Positions 1-5,388 of a stretch of 5,763 nt of DNA are shown piece after piece. The DNA is taken from positions 1 to 5,763 of the forward strand of contig JAABPS010000192.1 in assembly GCA_011391835.1 (NCBI GenBank), read 5' to 3'. Numbering within the stretch: the first letter of the stretch is position 1; each line of letters begins with the position of its first letter. The DNA is from Desulfobacteraceae bacterium (GTDB lineage: Bacteria; Desulfobacterota; Desulfobacteria; Desulfobacterales; JAABPS01). Under the pieces are notes generated by a model, which saw only the letters and a list, made by a program, of their open reading frames with translations, was not told where the DNA came from and did no database searches. Both the position numbers and the translations under genes were made by a program.

Positions 1-1074
1 GCCGTTTTTCAGACCTTCTGCTTCAGGCGTAGTAATGACCTGTTCGCCTGCGGAGAGGCCGCCTGAAATCTGGGTGAAGCTCCAGTTGGTTTCTCCAATC
101 TGAACAGGTTTTAGCCTTGCAGCGGATGTATCGCCGGGTTTAAGGGAGCGGTTTTCAGCGACAAAAACCTGTTTTTTTCCTTCCCTCTCAACAACTGCCT
201 GTGACGGAACTGAAAGCACGTTATAAAGGGTCGTCACCAGTATCTCAACGTCGGCTGACATTCCGGGTTTGATTTTTGTCTGTTTTTCGTTGAAATAGAC
301 CCAGACATCTGCGGTGCGTGTCTCAAGTTTGCCTCCGCTCACGATGGGTGAAATTCTCTCGACCTTGCCCTGAAATTTTTCTTCAGGAAAGGCATCGATG
401 GTGATGGATACCGGCTGTCCCAGGCGAAGTCTGCCCAGGTCAACTTCGTCGATGGTGGCAAGAACATAAATGCGGTCAGGGTCAACGATAGTCACGATCT
501 GTTTGCCGGGGAGCAGAAGTTCTCCCGCCTCGGTGTACTTCTTGGCAACAACGCCGTAAAAAGGAGTTCGGATGACGGAATGACCCCGTTTCACATCTGC
601 ATCGGCGATAGCAGCCTGATATTGTGATTTTGCGACTTCATAGTTTCTGCGGACTGCATCGAACTCCTTCTGGGCAATGATATCCTTGTCTAACAGGTTT
701 TTTGAGCGATTCAGGTTTTTTTCCGCTTCTTCATACGTCGCTTTGCTCTGGGACAGAGCACTTCTTGTTTGGACCGATTCCTCGGTCAGATCGAGTTGGG
801 CGATGAGTGCACCGGCTTGAACGATGTCTCCCTCTTTAACCGGAAGGCGGATGACCCTGCCGGTTCGCTGAGCAGAGAGTGTAACTTCTATTTCAGATTT
901 GACTGTAGATGTTGTTGTTGCATTGACGATCACCCTGAGCTCGGTGGGCTTGAGTTCGATCACCCTGACCGGGACAGCCTTTTTCCTGCCGATCATCCAG
1001 ATAGCGGCGATAATCACCACCGCCAAAACAATCCAGACAATTTTATTTTTTGATATCTTTGTTAGAATGGGCAT
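1..1074 (-). CDS. Periplasmic adaptor subunit of a tripartite efflux pump (HlyD/MacA-type membrane fusion protein), 3' end cut off
   Basis: This is a membrane fusion protein that would link an inner-membrane ABC or RND transporter to an outer-membrane channel, acting in the periplasm. I read 358 codons from the ATG at 1074; the reading frame is still open at the left edge, so only a short C-terminal tail is probably missing given the usual 370-400 residues. One hydrophobic helix (about residues 12-28) anchors the N-terminus. There is no lipobox Cys, so it is not a lipoprotein. The first half of the lipoyl domain (about 62-97, with GRVIRLPVKEGDIVQAG) is followed by a helical hairpin (about 98-160), the second lipoyl half (about 168-198, IRTPFYGVVAKK), a beta-barrel (about 200-285, ending KPGMSADVEI) and a membrane-proximal domain (from about 286). 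The short hairpin and uncleaved anchor resemble MacA, so a MacB-like ABC transporter is the likely partner beyond the left edge. That pairing is inference. A GAGG ribosome site (1087-1084) lies 9 nt before the start. Confidence 0.9.
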   Translation of the reverse strand, partial: MPILTKISKNKIVWIVLAVVIIAAIWMIGRKKAVPVRVIELKPTELRVIVNATTTSTVKSEIEVTLSAQRTGRVIRLPVKEGDIVQAGALIAQLDLTEESVQTRSALSQSKATYEEAEKNLNRSKNLLDKDIIAQKEFDAVRRNYEVAKSQYQAAIADADVKRGHSVIRTPFYGVVAKKYTEAGELLLPGKQIVTIVDPDRIYVLATIDEVDLGRLRLGQPVSITIDAFPEEKFQGKVERISPIVSGGKLETRTADVWVYFNEKQTKIKPGMSADVEILVTTLYNVLSVPSQAVVEREGKKQVFVAENRSLKPGDTSAARLKPVQIGETNWSFTQISGGLSAGEQVITTPEAEGLKNG

Positions 1075-1118
1075 TGGATCAAACCTCGGGCTCTCTTTTT
1101 CAGCTTTTTTTGACGGGA

Positions 1119-1147
1119 AATATAGGCAAATTGGCAGTATGTGTCAA
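1119..1147 (-). promoter_or_regulatory. Sigma70-type promoter for the efflux adaptor gene
   Basis: Reading the minus strand, a perfect -35 hexamer TTGACA (1147-1142) is followed by a 17-nt spacer and a -10 hexamer TATATT (1124-1119, five of six consensus bases). Transcription would start near 1112, leaving a leader of about 38 nt before the ATG at 1074, with the GAGG ribosome site inside it. This is the best-formed promoter in the window. It suggests that the efflux gene is not solely dependent on read-through from the acylase gene behind it. No clear operator overlaps it. Confidence 0.7.
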
Positions 1148-1239
1148 GGGAAAGTGGATTTCATCGAGCAGGGGCAAAGTGCCACGATGCAGTGAATACA
1201 AGACCCTGCCTTGGTGAGGGGCACATTAATCTCCAGTCC

Positions 1240-1257
1240 GATTTATTAGATTTATTA
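1240..1257. repeat. Perfect 9-bp tandem duplication just after the acylase stop codon
   Basis: GATTTATTA occurs twice back to back (1240-1248 and 1249-1257), seven bases from the acylase stop codon at 1265-1267. It is AT-rich and only two copies long, so a simple slippage duplication is the most likely origin. No function is evident. Confidence 0.7.
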
Positions 1258-1264
1258 AACCAAT

Positions 1265-3451
1265 CTATGGCTGTAGTATTTTATATCTTCCCACCATCCA
1301 ATCTTTTATTCCCATGGTATAATATTTCGAAAACCTTCTGTCTGAGGGCCCGCCGGCGATATTGGTATGTATGGCATCTTCGGCCAGGTCGCAGATCATT
1401 CTGTATGACGGCGCAAAGCTGGTTTGTCTGCCGCCTGCCATGAACAGCTGTCCCTGAGGAATTGTGGCGCGGCTTCCATGAAGCTGGATGGGGCCGTAGT
1501 CGAATCCGAGGAATCTGGGGAGTTTTCCGCCAAAGAAAATATTGGTCATATAGTATTTTCTATACTTGCCATAGGGGATAGCTTTACCGCTCATTGCGTT
1601 TTCAACAGCCTGACGATAAATCTCCTTTTGCGTCAATTTTCCAAACCACTTGGATTTCTTTTTCAATAATATCTGATCGAAGTTGGCATAGAAGTCATTG
1701 AAAATAGGTGTTTGTGCAAGACAGTAATTCACCATATCACTTCCCAAACCATTTCCGCCAAACACGATCTTCAACAGTTCTTCATATACCCGTTCAAAAA
1801 GCATGGCGCCTTTTGAGTGCGTGTCATATTTGAGATTCCAGTTGTTTAGGATTTTTCCGTTTCGGGTTTTGGGAAGGAGGGACCGGATGATTTTCATGAA
1901 CGCCTTTGCCTGAAGCGAATAGGTGTCCGCATGCATGTCTTTCATGTCTTGGACGGTAAGATTCTTCTTGTGCTGAAGACGCTGCGCGATTCGCTGTGCC
2001 CGATAATCGCCCATGGTAATGGAAAGGGGCTTTATCTTTCCCAGATAGTTCAGATCCTGATTGGCTGTGGCAATAAAGCCGCTTCTGGGATTAAATGCGT
2101 TGGGGTATTTTTCCGGGTTCACAAATCCTTTCCAGTGCTGGGAAGGGTTCCAGGCGCAATAGGGAAGGAGCCCGGAGGTATTTTTCGCTTTTTTAGGAAA
2201 GTTTCCGCTCATCTGAAATCCAATGCTGCCGTTTACATCTGCTATGACCCAGCTAAAAGCGCCAAATGACATTTTGGAAAAGCACCTCATGGCTTCTTTC
2301 GTATTTTTGGATTTTGGAAGTTTGATAAGTTGTTCCATGGATGGCGCGATGGTTCCTTTTCTGGATGACCAGGCAAAGTTAAGATAATAGCCATCCGAAA
2401 TGGGCTCGCCCTCAATGACGCCAATATCATTTTCATAAAACTTCAACACAATGGGCTTTTTCCGTTTTGGCCGGATGGTTTCGGTTCTGATTCTAAAGGG
2501 GAAGCGCCTGTTACCTCTCAAATATTTTTTGCTCTTCACATCTTCGATGAAGTAATCGATAACATCCATAAATGAATAGGTTGCAGACCAGGCAATTTTC
2601 TTTGTCCTGCCAATGACGGTAAAGGGAACACCGGGCATGCCCACGCCCATTAGGCAGGCATTTGGTGACGTCAGGACGCTTTCATACCAGATGGAAGGAA
2701 GCCGGTTTGTCTCAAGATGGGGATCGCCGCACAACATGGCTTTTCCGGATTTTGTTTTCTTTGGGCTTACCGCCCAGTTATTGCTTGCCTGGAAGTTGGG
2801 GAGCAGAGTTTTCCATGGCATTTCAGGAGGGATGCCGGTCAGTTCCGGATTCAGGTGTATCTGCTGGATGATACGAACAAGAGCTTTGGGTATTTTTTCT
2901 TTGATGCTCGGGAAGAGTTCTTTTATTTTTTGTGTTTCAACGCCATTTTTAATCATCTGAATGATAAACTTTTCTATTTCTCCCTGGCTCTGGGTAAGTC
3001 CGATAAAGGCGATAATCCGGGACATGATAATAATGTCCTCCGGTGTCCAGGGATCGGGTTTATACCCCATCATTTTAAACTCAAAGGGGCGTTTTGAAGC
3101 AGAAACCGCGTCATTCACCCCTTTGCAGTAGGCATGAAGGATCTTTTTTGCCTCAGATGAGAGTCGGTTCATTTCACCTCTTGCATCACCGCCAAGATCA
3201 ATCCAGCGCATGTATTTGTCAATGGTGATAGACTCATCATTTGCCACGAGATGTTCAGATAGAGCCCCCTGGCCAATAAGTTTCATCAGCCACATCTGAA
3301 CCTGCCGGTCGTGACCATGCATATAGCCGATGCCATAATACGCGTCGATTTCATTATCCGAATGGATGTGGGGAAACCCCCCTTCCATTCTTTTGATTCT
3401 TACGCTCCCCTTAGTTCCTGAAAGAACAACTTCCTGGTTTTTAATTTCCAT
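1265..3451 (-). CDS. Penicillin acylase/amidase family N-terminal-nucleophile hydrolase, no signal peptide
   Basis: Members of this family (penicillin G/V-type and N-acyl-homoserine-lactone acylases) cleave an amide bond to release an acyl group. They mature by self-cleavage that exposes a Ser at the start of the beta chain. From the ATG at 3451 the protein has 728 residues. The alpha part carries the usual DAYYGIGYMHGHDRQVQM block (about 36-53). The nucleophile is Ser223 in QASNNWAVSP, with GDPHL at 242-246, MPGVPFTVIGR and IAWSAT (about 272-291) and IADVNGSIGF (403-412) following. The C-terminal GSR-TIPQG and GGPSDRRF blocks are present. Cleavage would give chains of about 222 and 506 residues. 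I chose 3451 because GGAG lies 5 nt upstream; the ATG at 3487 (740 residues) has no ribosome site. Neither start gives a signal peptide or membrane helix, unlike the classical periplasmic acylases, so a cytoplasmic location is likely. Ser400 sits where E. coli penicillin G acylase has its oxyanion-hole Asn. The substrate cannot be told from sequence. Confidence 0.9.
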   Translation of the reverse strand: MEIKNQEVVLSGTKGSVRIKRMEGGFPHIHSDNEIDAYYGIGYMHGHDRQVQMWLMKLIGQGALSEHLVANDESITIDKYMRWIDLGGDARGEMNRLSSEAKKILHAYCKGVNDAVSASKRPFEFKMMGYKPDPWTPEDIIIMSRIIAFIGLTQSQGEIEKFIIQMIKNGVETQKIKELFPSIKEKIPKALVRIIQQIHLNPELTGIPPEMPWKTLLPNFQASNNWAVSPKKTKSGKAMLCGDPHLETNRLPSIWYESVLTSPNACLMGVGMPGVPFTVIGRTKKIAWSATYSFMDVIDYFIEDVKSKKYLRGNRRFPFRIRTETIRPKRKKPIVLKFYENDIGVIEGEPISDGYYLNFAWSSRKGTIAPSMEQLIKLPKSKNTKEAMRCFSKMSFGAFSWVIADVNGSIGFQMSGNFPKKAKNTSGLLPYCAWNPSQHWKGFVNPEKYPNAFNPRSGFIATANQDLNYLGKIKPLSITMGDYRAQRIAQRLQHKKNLTVQDMKDMHADTYSLQAKAFMKIIRSLLPKTRNGKILNNWNLKYDTHSKGAMLFERVYEELLKIVFGGNGLGSDMVNYCLAQTPIFNDFYANFDQILLKKKSKWFGKLTQKEIYRQAVENAMSGKAIPYGKYRKYYMTNIFFGGKLPRFLGFDYGPIQLHGSRATIPQGQLFMAGGRQTSFAPSYRMICDLAEDAIHTNIAGGPSDRRFSKYYTMGIKDWMVGRYKILQP

Positions 3452-3456
3452 GGCAT

Positions 3457-3460
3457 CTCC
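3457..3460 (-). promoter_or_regulatory. Ribosome binding site that decides the acylase start
   Basis: On the minus strand GGAG (3460-3457) sits 5 nt before the ATG at 3451. The longer in-frame ATG at 3487 is preceded by GTATCCGTC and has no purine-rich element. The shorter start is therefore preferred. The extra 12 residues of the longer form add no recognisable motif. Confidence 0.6.
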
Positions 3461-3521
3461 ACTTTTTACTGGTTCGATTGAAGGCATGACGGATACGTTC
3501 GAGATTTTAATCAGATAAAAT

Positions 3522-3549
3522 GTATAGCAGATTCAGCGTGGGAATGAAA
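3522..3549 (-). promoter_or_regulatory. Weak candidate promoter for the acylase gene
   Basis: On the minus strand TATACA (a possible -10, near 3527-3522) follows TTCATT (a poor -35, near 3549-3544) with a 16-nt spacer. Only the -10 is a fair match to the sigma70 consensus. The position, about 70 bp before the preferred ATG, is plausible. One of the two copies of the local direct repeat overlaps the -35 side, which could allow regulation. This is a tentative call. Confidence 0.3.
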
Positions 3550-3586
3550 ATAAAATCGGAATATTGGGATTAAAGCGAAAATAAAA
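3546..3586. repeat. Spaced direct repeat in the divergent promoter region
   Basis: The 10-mer GAAAATAAAA occurs at 3546-3555 and again at 3577-3586, 31 bp apart start to start, which is about three helical turns. The surrounding sequence is AT-rich, so chance is a real possibility. The two copies lie between the acylase start and the promoter of the PilZ gene. Confidence 0.5.
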
Positions 3587-3607
3587 GATTCAGAATGAAC
3601 CTTTTGT

Positions 3608-3634
3608 TTGACAATAACCAATTATTTTTATAAC
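3608..3634 (+). promoter_or_regulatory. Sigma70-type promoter for the PilZ-HD gene pair
   Basis: A perfect -35 TTGACA (3608-3613) is followed 15 nt later by TATAAC (3629-3634, five of six consensus bases). The spacer is two bases shorter than ideal. Transcription would begin near 3641, giving a leader of about 47 nt before the ATG at 3688. No comparably good promoter lies between the PilZ and HD genes, so this one probably serves both. Confidence 0.55.
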
Positions 3635-3687
3635 GTTTTAATCATTGTTTAGACTAACCTTTTTTCGGTTTCTTAAAGGAATCGCAA

Positions 3688-4119
3688 ATGGATAAAAACA
3701 GCAAAAACCCCGAAGATCAGGAACTGTCCGCAGCAGACGCGCATCTGATTGACTTGATTTCCAACATGCCGGTCCATGATCGGAAGGAATTAATCAAACA
3801 GCTGGAGGACAAGTATTCGAAGGGGAAGCGGCAGTCCGTGCGAACAGAATATTTCAAGGATGTTGATTTTGCAACCACATATCAGGTGTACAGGGGGTTT
3901 ATTCAAAACATCAGCGATCATGGAATGCTTATTGAAACCAGAGGATCTTTCGCTGTTGGCCAGAAAATTACCATGTCGTTTGTGCTTCCTTACTCAGATG
4001 AACAGGTGAAAATGACAGGTGAAATTGTCCGGGTCCTTCCTGAAGGGAAATTTGCAGTTAAGTTCTATAAGGAAAAAGGCGATGATGTATTAGGAAGGCA
4101 AAAAAAGCCGGGGTCCTGA
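3688..4119 (+). CDS. PilZ-domain protein, predicted c-di-GMP receptor
   Basis: The protein has 143 residues and no membrane segment or signal peptide, so it is cytoplasmic. A polar, helical N-terminal part (about 1-45, with an HDRKELIKQLED helix) precedes a PilZ domain (about 46-135). The c-di-GMP signature is complete: R48-x-x-x-R52 followed by N74-I-S76-D-H-G79. The remainder alternates strands as expected of the barrel, including VGQKITMSFVLPY and KMTGEIVRVLPEGKFAVKF. PilZ proteins bind c-di-GMP and pass the signal on by protein contact, often affecting motility, pili or exopolysaccharide; the output here is unknown. The start is well supported: AAGGA at 3676-3680, 7 nt before the ATG. The gene lies 73 bp upstream of a membrane HD-GYP-like gene on the same strand with no clear promoter or terminator between them. 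It is probably the first gene of a two-gene operon. Confidence 0.92.
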   Translation: MDKNSKNPEDQELSAADAHLIDLISNMPVHDRKELIKQLEDKYSKGKRQSVRTEYFKDVDFATTYQVYRGFIQNISDHGMLIETRGSFAVGQKITMSFVLPYSDEQVKMTGEIVRVLPEGKFAVKFYKEKGDDVLGRQKKPGS

Positions 4120-4192
4120 TATCTGCCCTTCAACGTCTTTAGCTTTTTTATTGGTTGACAGGGGAGATGCAATCTTAAGAAGGTTTATAGAC

Positions 4193-5143
4193 ATGAAAAC
4201 GCTAAAGTCATTTTTTTTTAAGCACTTCGAAAAACTCATCGTTCTGTCAATCCTGTTCATCATTGTATACATCACCTACTTTGTCCCCTACAAGATTGGG
4301 TTTTTAAATTTTTTTTATTTACCCATTATTATCGCCGGTTATTATTTAGGCAAGCGCATGGCCGTTCTTACCGCTGTTTTATGTATCCTTTTCATTGTTT
4401 TGTTTTTGACACTTTCGCCGGAGTCTTTTTTTACATCGGAAACGGAAAAATTGTATACAATCGTCAGCCTGCTCGCGTGGTGTTCTTTCTTAATTCTTAC
4501 CAGTGCGGCATTAGGCTATTTGTACGAGGAAAAAGAGAAGCGGATAAAAGAATTAAAAGCTGCCTATATTGGCGTTTTGGAAATTCTTTCAAAATATCTG
4601 GAATCAACAGACAGATACACTAAGGGGCATTCGGTTCGGGTTGCCTATTTGTCCGAAGACATTGCAAAAGCCATGGGATTATCAGCGAACGAAGTTGAAA
4701 CCGTAAAAGCCGCAGCTCTTCTGCACGATATCGGGAAGACCGAAATAAGCATGGATATTGTTAATAAAGCTGCCAGTCTAACCGAATCTGAGAGAAAGAT
4801 TATTGATCTGCATCCTGAGAAGGGCGCGATCATTTTGGGTCCTGTCAGCGGGGTACTAAAAGAAGCCGTACCCATTGTTTTGGCTCACCACAAATATTAT
4901 TTTGATTCAGATAAATTTTCATCTGGAGATGACCAGCGTTTCCCCATAGGCGCATCTATTATCGCTGTAGCGGATGCCTATGATGCTATTGTCACGGACC
5001 GTCCTTACCGGGCAGGTCAACCTCCCTGGAAAGCCTATGAAGAGATTGAAAAAGGTTCAGGCAGGCATTTCCATCCGGAGGTAATAAAGGCATTTAAGAC
5101 AGTACTTATGAATGATGAGCGTTACAGGCTTGAGAAAATGTAA
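4193..5143 (+). CDS. Membrane-anchored HD-GYP-like phosphohydrolase with a degenerate GYP motif
   Basis: HD-GYP proteins are metal-dependent phosphodiesterases that hydrolyse c-di-GMP or related nucleotides. This one has 316 residues. Four hydrophobic helices (about 15-32, 37-53, 55-75, 88-110) include the FFYLPIIIAGYYLGKR stretch common in membrane sensor modules. A short charged linker (EEKEKRIKELK) leads to the cytoplasmic HD domain (about 126-305). Conserved pieces are H146 in KGHSVRVA, H178-D179 in LLHDIGK, H207 in HPEKGA, H232-H233, D261 in VADAYDA and DRPYR (269-273). The signature HHExxDGxGYP aligns without gaps to HHKYYFDSDKF, so GYP has become D240-K241-F242 and the preceding Glu, Asp and Gly are changed too. 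The HD core looks able to bind metal, but activity on c-di-GMP is uncertain. The start at 4193 has AAGAAGG (4177-4183) 9 nt upstream and is preferred to an in-frame TTG at 4151. Its PilZ neighbour implies a c-di-GMP role; this is inference. Confidence 0.88.
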   Translation: MKTLKSFFFKHFEKLIVLSILFIIVYITYFVPYKIGFLNFFYLPIIIAGYYLGKRMAVLTAVLCILFIVLFLTLSPESFFTSETEKLYTIVSLLAWCSFLILTSAALGYLYEEKEKRIKELKAAYIGVLEILSKYLESTDRYTKGHSVRVAYLSEDIAKAMGLSANEVETVKAAALLHDIGKTEISMDIVNKAASLTESERKIIDLHPEKGAIILGPVSGVLKEAVPIVLAHHKYYFDSDKFSSGDDQRFPIGASIIAVADAYDAIVTDRPYRAGQPPWKAYEEIEKGSGRHFHPEVIKAFKTVLMNDERYRLEKM

Positions 5144-5257
5144 TTTCAAATAATTTCAAGCGCTGTGTTTATAAGAGTGTATTGTATTGCTTTTATTTTC
5201 TTCAGCCATTATTTACTGCCCTATATCCGTTTATTCCCACGAATCCATCCAGTTTTT

Positions 5258-5271
5258 ATCCCCATGGGGAT
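5258..5271. repeat. Perfect 14-bp palindrome, possible operator or weak terminator
   Basis: ATCCCCATGGGGAT is self-complementary over all 14 bases. It is flanked by T runs on both sides (5253-5257 and 5271-5274). As RNA it could form only a 5-bp stem with a CATG loop, GC-rich at the core, so it might terminate the HD transcript weakly. As DNA it looks like a dimeric regulator site about 120 bp before the ligase start. Neither role is proven. Confidence 0.5.
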
Positions 5272-5300
5272 TTTCATAAACCGGGATACGCATTAATTCA

Positions 5301-5327
5301 TTGAGTTGGGATTAATTTTGCTATAGA
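5301..5327 (+). promoter_or_regulatory. Weak candidate promoter for the acyl ligase gene
   Basis: TTGAGT (5301-5306) and TATAGA (5322-5327), separated by 15 nt, each match four of six sigma70 consensus bases. The predicted start near 5334 would leave a leader of about 55 nt. The palindrome at 5258-5271 lies some 30 bp upstream of the -35, a position compatible with an activator more than a repressor. This is a low-confidence call. Confidence 0.3.
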
Positions 5328-5388
5328 GACATTGAATTTATTAAGAGGCAAGATTCAAATCATTATGAATATCAGGGCAGAGTAACTA

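Larger units (their letters stand above)
1075..1264. other. Intergenic gap between acylase stop and adaptor start
   Basis: This 190-bp stretch separates two genes on the same (minus) strand. It contains the adaptor promoter and ribosome site, plus a perfect tandem repeat close to the acylase stop. I looked for a terminator hairpin for the acylase gene and found only short, widely spaced inverted repeats such as GCAGGG (1168-1173) with CCCTGC (1204-1209) and no following T run. Termination between the two genes is therefore unproven. I see no small gene here. Confidence 0.6.
5144..5388. other. Intergenic region between the HD gene and the acyl ligase gene
   Basis: This AT-rich stretch of 245 bp contains no convincing open frame or RNA gene. 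It holds a perfect 14-bp palindrome and a weak candidate promoter before the ligase gene. No strong rho-independent terminator for the HD gene is visible, although the palindrome followed by a few T residues could act weakly as one. Confidence 0.6.

Noticed and set aside
769..1195. Plus-strand open frames opposite the adaptor gene and its leader
   Set aside because: They overlap a well-supported adaptor gene on the other strand, have low-complexity Cys/Asp/His-rich translations, match no family and lack good ribosome sites.
1168..1224. Inverted repeats GCAGGG/CCCTGC and GTGCC/GGCAC as an acylase terminator
   Set aside because: The stems are short with loops of 30 nt or more and have no T run after them.
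1424..3097. Several plus-strand open frames inside the acylase gene
   Set aside because: All lie antisense to a 728-residue protein with conserved family motifs throughout. They are shadow frames.
4155..4160. Isolated TTGACA between the PilZ and HD genes as an internal promoter
   Set aside because: No acceptable -10 hexamer follows at 15-19 nt; the sequence there is the ribosome site region.
4151..4192. TTG at 4151 as the start of the HD gene
   Set aside because: It adds 14 residues without a motif, has no good ribosome site, and the ATG at 4193 has AAGAAGG at good spacing.
4090..4875. Short open frames overlapping the HD gene on both strands (for example 4090-4275 minus, 4381-4623 plus, 4645-4875 minus)
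   Set aside because: They conflict with the HD gene, whose motifs continue across the region, and their translations show no domain.
5306..5315. 10-mer TTGGGATTAA shared with 3564-3573 in the other intergenic region
   Set aside because: Two copies of a 10-mer in AT-rich DNA are plausible by chance. The contexts differ and the two copies are not similarly placed relative to genes.
5353..5370. Inverted repeat ATTCA-8 nt-TGAAT before the acyl ligase start
   Set aside because: Five-base arms in AT-rich sequence are expected by chance and no extension of the symmetry is seen.
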